NCBI GenBank assembly: GCA_021018995.1
Contig: CM037595.1
Span: 92,454,491 to 92,518,490 of the forward strand
Source of the DNA: Chloranthus sessilifolius
Lineage: Eukaryota; Streptophyta; Magnoliopsida; Chloranthales; Chloranthaceae
Direction: 5' to 3'
DNA: 64,000 nucleotides
A program made the position numbers and the translations under genes. Below the pieces are notes generated by a model. The model did not search any database. It saw nothing but the letters and a program-made list of their open reading frames with translations, and was not told where the DNA came from. Each line of letters begins with the position of its first letter. Positions within the stretch are counted from its first letter, which is position 1. Positions 1 through 12,099 of the stretch are shown here, piece by piece.

Positions 1-719
1 ATGTATATCATCTTCCTTTATCGTAAATGAGTCTGATAAAATTGAACATGGGTTTGATGCACACTAATGCTGGACAAAGCTAAAAAGAATAGGGGAAGAT
101 GGAAAGTGCGTTATCACTGATTCACAGTGAATCAAAATTATGAAAAGTGCAAACGCTTCGAGTAGTAGGAGGCTCAAGCGCCTCTCAATCGAAGCGTGGT
201 CGCTTCGTTCAAGAAGCGTTGGCGCGTCACATTGTATTTTCCGCATCGGCTCTTTATTTTCGATATGCTTATCTTACTAGAAATATAATTAGAATCAAGT
301 AAAAAATAATTTACTACTCATGCTAAAATATTTCATTCATAAATCAAAATCATTTCTTTATGTCAAAATATTTTCTATACATTGTCTTCCTATACACCGT
401 CTTCTTATACACTGTCTTTTTTTATCGTAAATGGGTCTGATGAAATTGAACAAAGTTCTGATGGCGGTGGTTAGTTGGGGAAGGATGTCACATTTTATAA
501 AAATATTAGAGGTGATGGTTGGGGATGGGTCACGGGTCGACAAGACGGTCGCCAAGCGGTGAGGAAGGCGGTGATGAAAAGGCGAAAGTGGAGGAGTTAG
601 CGGTGGAGGGAGAGGTGTAAATGGTGGCGAAAATGGAGGTAGAGGTGTAGGCGGGTGTGGGGAGTTTGTTATGCTAGCGGTGATGGATGAGAAAGTTGAG
701 TTGGAGATGGTGGCGGTTG

Positions 720-1058
720 TTATAGCTGGGGTGGAAGAGGAAGAAGTGGAGGTGGAAGAAGAAGAACCGGCTGCGGAGCCGAGAGAAGAAGCACCGACTG
801 CGGAGCCGGGAGAAGAAGCACCGACTCCGGAGCCAGGAGAAGAATGGGCTCGGGGTCTCCCACTACCGACAGCATAATTTGAAGGGCATCATCGTCCGGA
901 ATGACGATAACTTCTTTAGGGGGAGGGGGGACCACCTGCTCTTTGTCGAGGATGACAATTAGTTCATTTTCGCCGGGGATGTCGATAACCGAACCATCAT
1001 AGGAACTGTTAAAATGCTAACGCGCGATATGGTGGCTCCTCAAAACGTTATGACGCAT
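720..1058 (-). pseudogene. Unknown ORF family B, copy 1 (Pro/Leu-rich tail)
   Basis: An ATG at 1,058 opens a frame that starts MRHNVLRSHH, has one in-frame TAG after 13 codons, then runs open to 720. The middle is acidic (DIPGENELIVILDKEQ), and the end is a repetitive Pro/Leu segment made of three imperfect copies of an LLLAPESV-like unit. A related frame lies at 7,045-7,487, with similarity through the first about 30 residues (H-rich start, SSY-SV-DI block). TATTTAAA lies upstream at about 1,109-1,116. I do not recognise a family. Function unknown. It may be a gene carried by the GAAGCG repeat family rather than a host gene. Confidence 0.4.
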
Positions 1059-1627
1059 TTCGATCTGGGCAGAGGAAGATGAAAAAAATTGGGCACTATG
1101 ATGCCCTTTAAATAGCGATTTGTCATGTAACTTCATTAAATAGACTGTTGTAGGTATACTGACGCCGCCACAAAGGAATTTCGTAAATCTTTGCGCTTCT
1201 TATTTATTGCGTCAGTCGTGTGTATTCCACGAACTTCTCTCGAAATATCATAAGAAGGGCATCACTTTTTTATGTTACCAATGGCGCTTATCGTTAGAAG
1301 CCATATCGCCGATAAATTGGTGTGTCATCGCTTCTAATAAGAAGCGTCATCACTTTTAAATAGAATTGTCATTTCTTCTAAATAGAAGCATCAGCGCTTC
1401 AATTACCTGCGATGACGCTTCTTGACGGTAAACGGCTTTTTATTTTTTTTTAATTTCGACAATTTCGAATCGTTGAGTGTGTTATCTTTTCAGGTAGTAT
1501 TTTCTAACATTATTTATTGTTGAGGCTCTTCGTATCTTAAAAAAAATATCTTTTAGCCTTCCGTCACTTTCATCTTCACTCAATATCCTTTCTTTTGCCT
1601 CCGTCCCCAAGCCAAACCCCCTTTACC

Positions 1628-1846
1628 ATGGCGGAGCAATTCGACTTTTCGTCCTAGATTACAGAAGCATTTCGTCTTCTTGATCGAACCTTTCTAAGTT
1701 CGACGATTGGGGATATTGAAGAACTTCTCGCCCTTCTTGCCCAGAAGAAAAGGAGGTTTCAAAATTTAATGGATGTGATTGAACCCTTAATGACCACAAT
1801 TGAAATAATTTTTCCTATTTTGGAGAGGCGCCTGCGCGAATTATGA
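1628..1846 (+). pseudogene. Unknown ORF family A, plus-strand copy (MAEQ...)
   Basis: The frame from ATG 1,628 encodes 72 residues with one internal TAG at codon 10. It begins MAEQFDF and continues with a helical, leucine/lysine-rich stretch containing IEELLALLAQKKRR. Start, spacing and leucine/lysine pattern resemble the minus-strand MAE(E/V)P(D/N)H ORFs at 30,039, 31,776 and 33,996, so I treat it as a distant member of that family in the opposite orientation. A pyrimidine-rich leader precedes the ATG. About 120-190 bp downstream are AT-rich stretches with AATAAAAT near 1,998 that could serve as a poly(A) signal. Function unknown. Confidence 0.4.
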
Positions 1847-3644
1847 CGCAGTCCGAAGGGGGAGTCGTCTACCGCTCCACCCTCTTGATGTCTCAGGTGG
1901 CAGAGTTGTGCTGATGTCTGTCTATATATCTAGATGTTTCTTAGGTTTTCTTATTCTTTCTTCTACTATATATTTTTGTAAGTAGTACTTTATAAGAATA
2001 AAATATCTTTCATTTATATGAACATCTAACTCAAGGCGTCCTCGCTTCAAATACGATGTGCTATCGCTTCTAACTGGAAGCGTTATTGCTTCTAACATTT
2101 TAGTGTCATCGCTTCTAACATGTAGTGTTACCGCTTTTTAAGTAAAGCGTCATCGCTTGAATTAGTTAGATCATCGTCGCTTTTAATCTGAAGCTTCATC
2201 GCTTTTTAAATTTGTGCGATATGACACGTACCACCTTTCTGTGCGAAGCGACCCACGACCTTACTTCATTTATTACTATCGTCAGGGTATTAGCACGTAG
2301 CACCTTTTTTGTGCGATACGACAAGTAGCACCTTATAGGGAAAAAGGCTATGATTTGAAACGTTACTTCGAATGGGAAGCGAAATAAAAAATTACATCCA
2401 ATAATCATGACATTATCGTAATATTATCGCTTCCATATCAAAGCGTCATCGCTTAAAAAAGGAAGCGTCCTCGCCACGAGATCAGACTAAATCGCATCTA
2501 TATAGAAGGGTCATAACTTAAAACTCAAAGCGTCATAGGAAAGGGTAGCGCCTAAGCTATCCCTAATATTCCATATTTTTTGTTAAAAGCATCGCGATTA
2601 ATTAGGAAGCATCATCGCTTCATGTTCGAAGCGTCATCGCTCATTAACTGAAGCGTCGGTACTTACATCATTAGTGTGCAATGGTTGGCCGGTCGTAATT
2701 ATAATAAAAAAGCATATTCCATAACCTTTCTTTTTTTGACTTTCGTCTCCAAAACCCTTTTATCATTGGATTTTCTTTTCTTTCTTGTACAGTGATGTTC
2801 TGTAATTAGTCTCAGTTTATATGAATACAAACCCTTTCATTTAATTTAATGAAGATGGATAATTCCAGCTTCTCCGGATAATTCCATGAAATTTATATAA
2901 ACATCGCATAGATTTTATTATTCATATCAATACAATCTCTGCTTCAGCTACCACACTAATATTTGATTTCGACACGATAACGCTCGAGTTACAATCGGTA
3001 GTGCTTCGAATTAGAAGCGATGAAGCGTCAAAATGATTCAAGCTGAATATTAAGGCCTGCTTTTCTATTAGAGATAACGCTCGAGATTAGTAATAAACGA
3101 AACCCCTCTTACGTCAAGAAGAGACCTAGCTATCAACCGAAGGGCCGATCGAAGCGCCGACGCTTCAATTAGATGCGATGGCGCTTTCAATTAGAAGCGA
3201 TGACGCTTCCATTTAGAAGCGATGACACTTCTATTTAGGGCTAGCGCTTCGACTTAGTGACATTATTATTAGCGGCGCGATTATTAATATATTCATATAT
3301 TAAAGCTATCAACACTTCGAGAAAAGAAAAGAGAGACAACAGTAAAACACTAGTAATACAAAAGCAGAGATTGTATTAATGTATTCATATATTAAAAAAA
3401 AAAACACAACAAACTATACAAGAATCGCTCGATTGAATCTTTTGGCCTGGGGGACTTATTTGGGCTAGCGCTTCGACTTAGCGATATTATTATTAGCGGC
3501 ATGATTATTAGGGCTACCAGCCCTCCGTTGATTGAATCTTTTGGCTATATCCTTTCTTTTGCCTTTCGTTCCCAATACATTAATACAATCTATCCTTAGT
3601 AGCCCTAATAATCATGCCACTAATAATTTATATGAATATCGTAC

Positions 3645-6251
3645 TGTAATAACCCAAAAAAGCACGTCAAACGAGGACCTCGGGATCCGTGCCTGATTGG
3701 TCTTAGGTTTGACCATGAGATAGTTCATTGATAAACTTATGGTGAGATGAGCGAATGTGATGTGTGAACCAGTGTAGAAGAGTGGAGAGATAGAGGAGTG
3801 TGTAGAGTGGCATACACTGATGGGTGTGTATGTGCTCCACACCGAGAAAAGAGATAAGATAAAAAGGGTTGAAAACCCTAACTTTCATGTTTTGGTAGTT
3901 GAGAGAAGTAAAAAAGAGAGAGAAAGAGAGTTATTGTGGGTGATTGGAAGAAGGATTCAAGCATTAAAGAGGCCGGATTTGACGCAAGGAATCCGTTAGA
4001 AACCAAAGCTGGAACCCTAGCCTTCCAACCCTAGATTTGAAATCAACTTGAGATTTATTCAAGGTAAAATTTTTATAAATAAGATGCATAGATTATAGGG
4101 GTTAAGTTGCAGTAAAATGTGGGTTAAATCATAGGATAATGGCTTAGAAAAATAGAAGAAAAAGTATGGAAAAAGATTGGGAAGAACAGCTCGAAAAGGG
4201 CTGAATCTGACAATTTCGATTAATCGAAATTGGGTTTCGATTAATCGAAATTGGCCAGGAAGTTGAAGGGCCTGAGGAGGACGATTTCGATTAATCGAAT
4301 TGAATTTCGATTAATCGACTTTGATTTCTCGATTTGGGAATCGATTAATCGATCGAGAACCTCCAAGGACCCTGTGTTAAAGGAAATGACTTGAGGAAAA
4401 TCGACTAATCGAAATGGGATTTCGATTAATCGATTTTTGTTTTCGATTCATCGATTTGGAATCGATTAATCAACTTGTGAAACTCAACTGTTCGAGAGGG
4501 TCTACTTTGCGAAAAGAAGGATTTCGATTAATCGAAATTGGATTCGATTAATCGAATGAAAACTCAACTGTTCGAACAGTGAATTTGCTTTGCGAAAAGA
4601 AGAATTTCGATTAATCGAAATTGGATTCGATTAATCGAATGAAAACTCGACTGTTCGAACTGAGAATGGACTTTGCGTAAAGGAGAATTTCGATTAATCG
4701 AAATTGTTTCGATTAATCGATATTTACTTTCGATTAATTGATTTTGGAAATCGATTAATCGAATCAGATTCGATTAATCGATTTTGGAATTCGATTAATC
4801 GACTGTAGTAAACTTTGTGGACTTTTGATTCTTACTTCAAGACTCTAGGGGGGTCTTGAGACTTATTCATTACATCTTTTGTGACGTTTCGAGTGTGTTT
4901 AATGGTATCATAGGTGATACGTATGGAAGTGGGCACAAGGAGCCGAGTGGGACCTTGATGCATTAAATCGATAGAGACCTAAGGTAGGGAACACCTTGAA
5001 CATGTACCTTATTTTACAAGAGCATGTATGTAGTGATATAAATTTCCATTCAAATATTTTTACTGCTTAAAGAATTGTGAAAAGTGTGTGTGTGATATTC
5101 ATAAGAGTAAACTAATGAGCCATCCCCAGGGGATGAAGAAGTAAAGAGAAAAGAGCATCAGGTGTGATGCAAGTAAATGGATACATCCCAGGGATGTATC
5201 CAAGGATTGAATCATGCTTGATAGGGCCTAACTGATATAAGATAGCACACTTACACGGTGAATAACTATATGTAAGGCACCAATATTTTTGTTATTTGAG
5301 GTTTGATAGGTTACCCCACCGACGTGGCGGGATATCCACGATCGACACGGCGAGGATATCCGTGACCCGATATGGCGGCTAAACCGTGAGGCTGCCATGG
5401 AGGCTTATCCGTACATAGTAAGTACACCCTGTGGGTGTTGGTTGAGACAAGTGAAACCTCGCCACCAATCCCGTGGAAAGGGGCTTGGTACTATATGGTA
5501 TTCGGGAATACATTAAAACTCTATATAGATGACGATGAAGGGTATCTCATCGGGGCTCGATGCTATATTGCTCGGGATTACTTAAGTTGAAAGTTTAAAT
5601 TTTGCTTTAGGCCTTTTCGATTATTCATGAGTAAATGAAAATATAAGAAATCAACAAGAAACGAAATGCTTTTTAACTGTTTCAATCAACAAGCGCATAG
5701 ATACATCATGCATGACATATCATAGAATATATGTGAGTTATAATTTATATGTTCAACGTGTTTGTTCCCTATTGAGCTAGGATGTAGCTCACCCTATAGA
5801 CTATATCGTCGGGTCCACTATTAGCAAGCTGCCGCGACTTCAAGAGGCAGCTGATCGTGAGTCGGACTGGCGGCGGCGCCACCTCAGAGGACTTCTTCTA
5901 GAGGACTCTGCTGTGCGACTTTGAGGAGTTTTAGTTGGAGATTGTACGGCTTGGTATGTCAAGCCTGGTTTTTGATTAAACCTTGTGTATATGGATATCA
6001 GAGTATTCTTTTGGGCGAACCATCCATGATGATGGTTATCATCGATGGTTCGGATCGGTTCTCCCTTCATGCAGAGGCATGAGGGTAGAACTGTCTTTTG
6101 AGAAGTGTTTTTATGTAGATTTAAATTCCGCAAGTTGTTCTTATTTATTTTATGCTTGATATACCAGTGTTCCGTGCATAGTTGAGGGGCACGGTCAAGA
6201 TGATCGTGCTGATGGCACGGGTTTCGGGGTGCCGAAATCCGGGCTGTCACA
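3645..6251 (-). mobile_element. Solo LTR, family A (copy A1), 2.6 kb
   Basis: The element begins TGTAATAACCC and ends GGGCTGTCACA, and is bounded by a perfect 5 bp target duplication CGTAC (3,640-3,644 and 6,252-6,256). It has TG/CA ends, no internal coding domains and no second LTR, hence a solo LTR. Its right end, read on the minus strand, matches the left end of the element at 19,293, including the segment around the AGCACGA and CGAAATCCG words, so the two are one family in opposite orientations. It was inserted into the GAAGCG repeat block, because its flanks rejoin into a sequence closely matching 2,880-2,930. The LTR lineage (Tekay/Del-like is possible) cannot be fixed without coding domains. 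Confidence 0.88.
4213..4803. repeat. Array of palindrome TCGATTAATCGA
   Basis: Inside solo LTR A1, the perfect 12 bp palindrome TCGATTAATCGA and one-base variants recur about 20 times in 590 bp. They are separated by short variable spacers such as AAATTGG and AAAACTCAACTGTTCGA. A larger subunit of roughly 100 bp is itself repeated near 4,490-4,680. No coding potential is visible. Confidence 0.9.
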
Positions 6252-7981
6252 CGTACGGATTTTATTATTCATATCAATACAATCTCTACCTCAGCTACCA
6301 CTAATATTCAAGGGCCTTAAGGCGCAGGTCGAAGCGCTAGCTCTAATATTCAGGGTGCAAACGCTTCTTATTATAGCACTAGCGCTTCAACTAGACTATT
6401 TGCGACATCATTGTATAAAATAAGATGAAATAAAAAAAATACAAATCATGCATTCGAAGGTTTCATTCATAACTCAAAACTATTTTTTTACATCTTTTTT
6501 CTTTACACATCTTTCTTTATACAGTCTCTATTTATTGTAAATGGGTCTAATAAAATTCATGATGGTTTTGATGTATTGGACTATCTAGCAGACCTTGATT
6601 CAACCCTTGATGAGGTCACCACAAGCATCCGTATGAGTAAGGTCTTCCCAAAGATTCAATATTTTTTCTATGAAAACTTTTAAAGTAGGCTTTAGTACTA
6701 GTACATCTACCTTCTTCTTTTTCCTGTAGGCATTTAAAAGAATCGGAGGAGAAAGGGAGGAGCAAGGGTAAGAAGGAGAAGTGGGGAATTGAGGAAGGGA
6801 AAGAAGGAGAAGTAAAGAATTGAGAAAGAGTAAGAAGGAAAAGTGAAAGAATTGAGACAACATGAAGGATAAAAAAGGGAATGAAGAGGGGAGGAGCATC
6901 GTCGGAGAAAGTGAGGAGCAGGGGTAAGAAGAAAAGATAATGAAGGGAGGTGAGGCATTAGACAATCTAGCGGACCCTGATTCAGTCCTTAATGAGGTCA
7001 TCGCAAGGATTCGTAGGAGCAAGGATTATACTATCGACCAAATACTATAAAATATACGCCAAGACAATGGATATGACGAGGATGAGGCTAAGGCAGAAGA
7101 AGTGAATGAATTGAGGAAGGATAAGCAGGAAAGATAAAAAAGGGAATGAGGAACTGGTGTGCAAGGATAAAAAGGAAAGTGAATGAATGGAGAGGGTGGT
7201 GGTGGTTGGTTGGGCTTGGATGCTACATTTTATGGAAATGTTGGAGGTGGTGGCGGGGGGTGGCTCGCTGGTGGATGAGGTAGAGGTGTAGGCGAACGTG
7301 AGGAGTTTGTTATGTTGCTGGTGTGGATGAGGAAGTTGGGTTGGAGATGGTGGTGGCGGTTGTGGCTGTGGTGGAAGAGGAAGAAGTGGAGGATCGTTGA
7401 GGATGTCGACAACCGAACAATTGTATGAACTGAGACAACGCCGGTGCGTAAGAGGGTGGCTCGTCCACAAACGGGTGAGACGTATTTTCCCTTGGACTGA
7501 GGAAGATGAAATGCTAATCTAAGGAGATACAAAAGAAGAAAAAGAGTGGATGCTTTGAGGTCCTTTTAATAGCAATTTCTTCATGCAACTTTATTAAATT
7601 GACTGTTGTCGTGCACTGCCACTTCATATTTATTGCATATAGTTATTCGTATTCCAAGCGGCGTGTCATCGCTTCTAAGCGGCGTATCAGTGGCGTTACG
7701 ATTTTTCAGGGGTGTGTTATCTTTTCTCGCGGACTTCAGTTCGATACATCATCTCCTTGTGTTGCTCGGATTCCAAGCGGCGTGTCAGTAGCCTTATAAT
7801 TTTCGAGGGGTGTTGTGCTGTCTTTTCTCGCGGACTTCGATTTGACACGTCATCTCCTTGTGTTGTTCATATTCCAATACAAGTGTCATTTAGACTTCAT
7901 TCGGGGGGGTGTCTAATCATATCATCCGTATATTGGGGGTCTACTTTCGAGAGTGCTCATCCTATCTCGTGGTCATTGTTA
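6252..7981. repeat. GAAGCG-family repeat block, second unit
   Basis: After the solo LTR the same repeat family resumes. 6,440-6,600 parallels 290-470, 6,965-7,040 parallels 29,560-29,620, and 7,240-7,620 parallels 500-1,160. A tandem pair sits at about 7,649-7,768 and 7,769-7,870 (starting ATTCCAAGCGGCGTGTCA and sharing CTCGCGGACTTC). 6,720-6,960 is purine-rich (GGAGGAG/GAAG) on the plus strand. No intact gene is seen. Confidence 0.65.
7045..7487 (-). pseudogene. Unknown ORF family B, copy 2
   Basis: The frame parallels copy 1 at 720-1,058. The R-x-x-x-L-W-x-S-H-P start, SSY-SVVDI block and Pro/His-rich middle are all present, followed by a Ser/Phe/Leu-rich tail. The codon aligned with the copy-1 ATG reads ATA, so the start appears lost. 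The family is unrecognised. It lies next to GAAGCG-type motifs and upstream of a TATTAAAA-like box near 7,568. Best regarded as a decayed relative. Confidence 0.35.
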
Positions 7982-8769
7982 TAGGGGACGTGCGGTAAAT
8001 ATAATAGGTGATTGTATCAGTCATCATTCGTTAGTTTTCGGTTTCATTTCTAGGAATATCCTGAAAGGCTTTCAACTCATTGTTCAAAAATAAAAAATTA
8101 AGGGTGAAAGAGGGATAAGGCTCAATGATGTGGGGGAATGGTTTGTATATGACACTTTCTAAAAGGGATGAGTAACAGTCTTTTTCTCAGAGTGGGTATG
8201 GGGTGCCATGATTGAGCTCTCCTTCATGTTTCGACACCATCAAAGTTTCACATTCTATGGTTAGCAGGAGTTTGTCCTCCTCCTGCCACCTTACGATGAC
8301 ATCTAGTAGTATTAGGACATCAGGGATGCAGTTTACTTATACACTTCTAGTAGAGTTACCAGATATGTCGTCACGGCCTGCTTATGCTTCTCTGAGCTCA
8401 TTGACTGGTTTATTCGTCATATTGCTCTCACCCGATTTTTTTTGTATGTGTGTATTTTTTTTCGAAAGTAACCTGCTAACACAAGAATAGTGAGTTTTGA
8501 TTGAGCCTAGCATCTTCATTTTTTGCACTCTAACGTCTCCTCCAATGGCGGTGAAGGCGGATGAGAATCGGGTGTTACTTATGCTTTTGAAAGAGGTCAG
8601 GTATGTCACTAGTCCTTCGATCAAATTGCCTGAAGAGGAAGGTGGGCAGTAAATTAGAAGTCTCAAGGATATTCCTAGAATTGAGGGCGTATGACCGACG
8701 AATGGGTTGTGACAACTACGGGGGTGATATATATATAGTATCTGGCTACGGGATGTGATGGTCACATGG
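7982..8769. other. No recognised gene; probable tail of the Tat element downstream of pol
   Basis: This interval follows the end of the integrase frame (stop at 8,770, minus strand). A 3' LTR would be expected here. I looked for the complement of the 5' LTR start (TGTAGACACTCCC) and of the segment next to its inner edge, and found neither. Short open frames on both strands show no family match. Either the 3' LTR was deleted or this is unrelated sequence. Confidence 0.4.
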
Positions 8770-9430
8770 TTAAGGATAGTATTTTCTAAGGTACATGACA
8801 TTCCAAGGGCTGGGGAGTTCTTCCCCATCCTGGTTCACTAGCTTGTATACATTCCCTGGATATGTGGCTGCTATAACATATGGGCTCTCCCAGTTCGATT
8901 TCAGTATTCCCTTTGGATGAGCGCGTTTGGAGGGCATGATTTTCTTCAAGACTAATTCTCTAATGTCGAAAGTTCGCTTGAAGACTTTCTTATCGTAAGC
9001 CCTGGCCACTCTCCTCTGATATACTTGGGCATGATCAGGTGCCCTTAGACGCGTCTCATCAAGTTGCTCCAACTCGACGAGTAAAGCAATTCTCCTTTTA
9101 TCTAAGGATAGCTTATCATAGAGTTGAATTCATAATGATGGTATTTGTATCTTATAGGGTATGACTACTTCCATCCCGTATGTAAGGAGGTAAGGAATTT
9201 GGCCAGTAGCCATACAAATAGAAGTCCTATAGGCCTATATAGTACTTTTAGTAATCGTTCATGCTAGTCGGATCCATTGCTCGTCTCTACTGTTCATTTC
9301 AGAATTCGAATCAACATTTTATTTATAGCTTCCGCTTGTCTACCTGAGGGTAGAACGGTGATGAGTGGTCTAGATCGATGCCGAATTTCTTGCATAGCTT
9401 TTTTGCCTTCTCTGCGAAGAATTGTGGTCC
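8770..9430 (-). pseudogene. Integrase, C-terminal part (Tat pol)
   Basis: Contains the end of the integrase catalytic core and the C-terminal domain. Across the insertion at 9,436 the frame resumes with TDNGPQF, the conserved second-Asp region of retroviral-type integrases. The 9,072-8,770 frame has the usual YDKKV, LVLKK and SNWESPYVIA words and ends just after YLRKYYP. The part between 9,400 and 9,080 is broken by stops. Integrase would insert element cDNA into host DNA. This copy cannot work as it stands. Confidence 0.8.
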
Positions 9431-9435
9431 GTTAT
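9431..9435. repeat. Target duplication GTTAT, left
   Basis: GTTAT here is repeated at 15,316-15,320. Collapsing the two restores integrase codons V-T-D-N-G-P on the minus strand, which confirms the insertion site. Confidence 0.9.
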
Positions 9436-10895
9436 TGATTGGTTTTAAATTATACCCTTGCAAGTGCACAAGATCTATCGTAGCACGGTGAAATCAAGGG
9501 TGTCGAACCACAGGGAAGCGTGAAATTTAATTAATTTTTAGAAGCGTTAAACGAACCAAGGAAGTACCAAAGGTGAGATCTTTGTTACGATAAAAATTAA
9601 CAACTACACAAACATAAAAATAAAAAGATCTAAACAAAGCTTAAGCAAGGAAAATAATGAAAAATCTAACAATGATGAAAAGATGATCAAGGAATCCGCT
9701 AAACCTAGATTTATAATTTTTCTATCAACAATCAATCACACATTTTCATGTCAAATTATATACCATCAATTATCAAAGAGAAAAATAAAATGAAAAAAAT
9801 GTGATTATTGATCCGGCATACCCTATCTAAAAACGATGACTCAGCCTATCATTGCGGTATGAATCATGTAAAAAGCATAGCCTATCTCAAATTTCTAACT
9901 CACAACAGTAAGATCCAATCATTTAACTCTAAGAATAATGAATTGTAAAGAACGTGACTATTGATCCGGCATACCCTATCTAGAAACGATGACTCAGCCT
10001 ATCATTGCAGTATGAATCATGTAAAAAGCATAGCGTATCTCAAAATTCTAAATCACAACAGTAAGATCCAATCATATGGTTTGAAAGCCGTACGATTCAA
10101 TATTTATAAAAAGAAATGATTGAATGAAAATAAATTAACTACTTATCTAGGGGTCGCTTCCTCCTTGAATGAACAATTTTAGCCGTTCATCTCCGATCCA
10201 CACGCAAGATATATATCCAAAACCATCAAGCACGTTCTTTAATTTATCAAATATTCGGATTTTTTAGGAAAAAATTTGGAACCTTATAAAGCTTTGGTTC
10301 CTACTTACAAACTAATTATCATAAATTAAAACTAAACACTAAAAAAAATAATAAAGAAAAACTAAGAACAAGACTAAGAAAGTTGGCCAAGATGGCTGCC
10401 AAAAGAAGCCTTCCTAAAACCTAAACATTGCTCTTTTTATATAGGGCTCGGGTGGAAAAGTTTCCATGTATAGGTCAATCGATTGAATTCCAAGATTTAT
10501 CGATTGAATTCAAATTTTGAATTGTGGCGGACTTATTTGAATTTAAATCTCAATCGATTGACTTTAAATTCGAATTTATGAGGGAAACAGTTGTCCTCCA
10601 ACTCAATCGATTGATTTCTAAATTTCAATCGATTGAGCCTAACATGTAGCATATCCATTCTCTTGCTTGTGACTGGACCAATCAATTCTTTTCACGAATT
10701 TCAGTGTTTCTATTGGCCCTTTGGTTGAATGCTCCCATATTATCCTTAATTATGCTCTTTTATGCCTTTGCAAGATCCAACGATCGCGAACACCTGAAAT
10801 CACTAAAACTGCATAACAGTCATCAAAATGCCTTCATCGGATAGTCAAATGTTAGTATTAGGATGTGAAATATAGTCATATTTCAATGCCGATCA
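9436..10895 (-). repeat. LTR of the LARD-like element, left copy (3' LTR)
   Basis: 1,460 bp with TGATTGG start and GATCA end. It carries two tandem copies of a 153 bp subrepeat (GATCCGGCATACCCTATCTA at 9,810 and again near 9,963), where the right LTR has three. It also holds five CAATCGATTG-type palindromes between 10,474 and 10,640. Confidence 0.88.
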
Positions 10896-12038
10896 CACCC
10901 CCAAACCTACACTTTGCTAGTCCTAGAGCAAAGAGAATGATAATATGTCAAAGCAAGTAAAACTAACATCCTAAAAAATTAAATGCCACTTTCGTAGGAA
11001 GCACGATTGTATTTAGTAAATACAATTAGCCTTTAAACCCCTAGGTGATCCATAGTGGAGGAGTTGTGTCTCCTGAGGGTTTACAGTGAAGATACCCACA
11101 AACTTTCAAAAACAGTTTTTAAAATCATCGGTAAAAGAGTTTTCAAAAATCAGTTTATATAATATATATAAAAAACCAGTAATTATTTCAGCATGCAAAT
11201 GTTCATTCTCAAATACCAATGCTATGATAATTTCATTGTTGCTTATTCCAATTAACCCAATTCTCCGATTCTTAGACCAGTCTTTCATTTATGCCTAGAG
11301 TGTCGTGTGTGCATGTGACAATGCTTAAATCGTTCCATTGCTGGATTAATCCACACCGGGAATCATCGGATCCAAAGTTTCGACTCTATCCTCACTTTAA
11401 GTATACACTCAAAACAAAATTGCTCCGATGAATTTATATTTTCTTCCAGATGTGAGATGGAGTTACAACACAAATTAGAAAAATCTCACATGATATAAGA
11501 AAGATGGTGCATCAAAGAATTTTAAAAATAATCTCATAAGGAATGATGCTTGTATCATAAGCATGTTATACCAAGTACCATAGTTATTGCATCATCACTC
11601 TCCACAAGGCATTTACCACTCATGATTGGATCAAGAAGGTATTTTCTAAAGTTGTAATGAGGCTCGGGTGAAGGTTATGAAATAAAGGGAAAATTGGGTT
11701 CAAATTTCTTTGAGAAATCAGAAAAAGAAACATATTTGATTCTTTAACTTTGCACTCTTTCTTTCTCGACTTTTCAGAATTTCTCTTTATCTACTTTTCC
11801 CCTTTTTCATTCCTTTTTTTTTTTTTTTTTTTTTTTAACATCACCTTCTATTTTTCACATATTTCTCATTTCTCTACCTCTTGCACAAAGGTATTTTTTT
11901 TTTCTTTTCTTTTCTTCCCTTTTATTCACATATTTTTCTGCCATATGCTGCTTATAAGTATTATTATTATAACTCTCCACTTTCTCTCTTGTTCTCATCC
12001 CTCTTTCTCAATTTCTCAGAGATTAAAGGGTGAAGTTT

Positions 12039-12040
<2 letters not shown>

Positions 12041-12096
<56 letters not shown>
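12041..12096. repeat. (TA)n microsatellite
   Basis: About 28 uninterrupted TA units inside the interior of the LARD-like element. Confidence 0.97.

Positions 12097-12099
<3 letters not shown>

Larger units (their letters stand above)
1..3644. repeat. GAAGCG/CGCTTC inverted-motif repeat block, left part
   Basis: Noncoding-looking DNA full of short inverted motifs whose arms are GAAGCG and CGCTTC, usually separated by TCAT or a 1-2 base variant. Dense clusters are seen at about 150-230, 1,270-1,430, 2,030-2,200, 2,430-2,660 and 3,000-3,260. Longer modules recur too: the stretch at 290-470 (start of a unit) returns at 6,440-6,600 and partly at 1-60, and the stretch at 2,880-2,930 matches the sequence flanking 3,644/6,257. 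Two small broken ORFs lie inside and are listed separately. The same family fills 6,252-8.0 kb and 29.6-39.7 kb. No transposase is visible. Element ends could not be found. Confidence 0.75.

Noticed and set aside
671-877. Plus-strand Glu-rich frame (68 codons)
   Set aside because: Low-complexity shadow of family B on the minus strand. The parallel copy at 7.3 kb does not keep this frame.
1-3600. CRISPR-like array of GAAGCG repeats
   Set aside because: Spacing is irregular, motifs are short and degenerate, and the DNA is plant nuclear. It is not a CRISPR array.
8212-8490. 92-codon plus-strand Ser-rich frame
   Set aside because: No family features, overlaps an equally featureless minus frame, and lies in the tail of a decayed retroelement.
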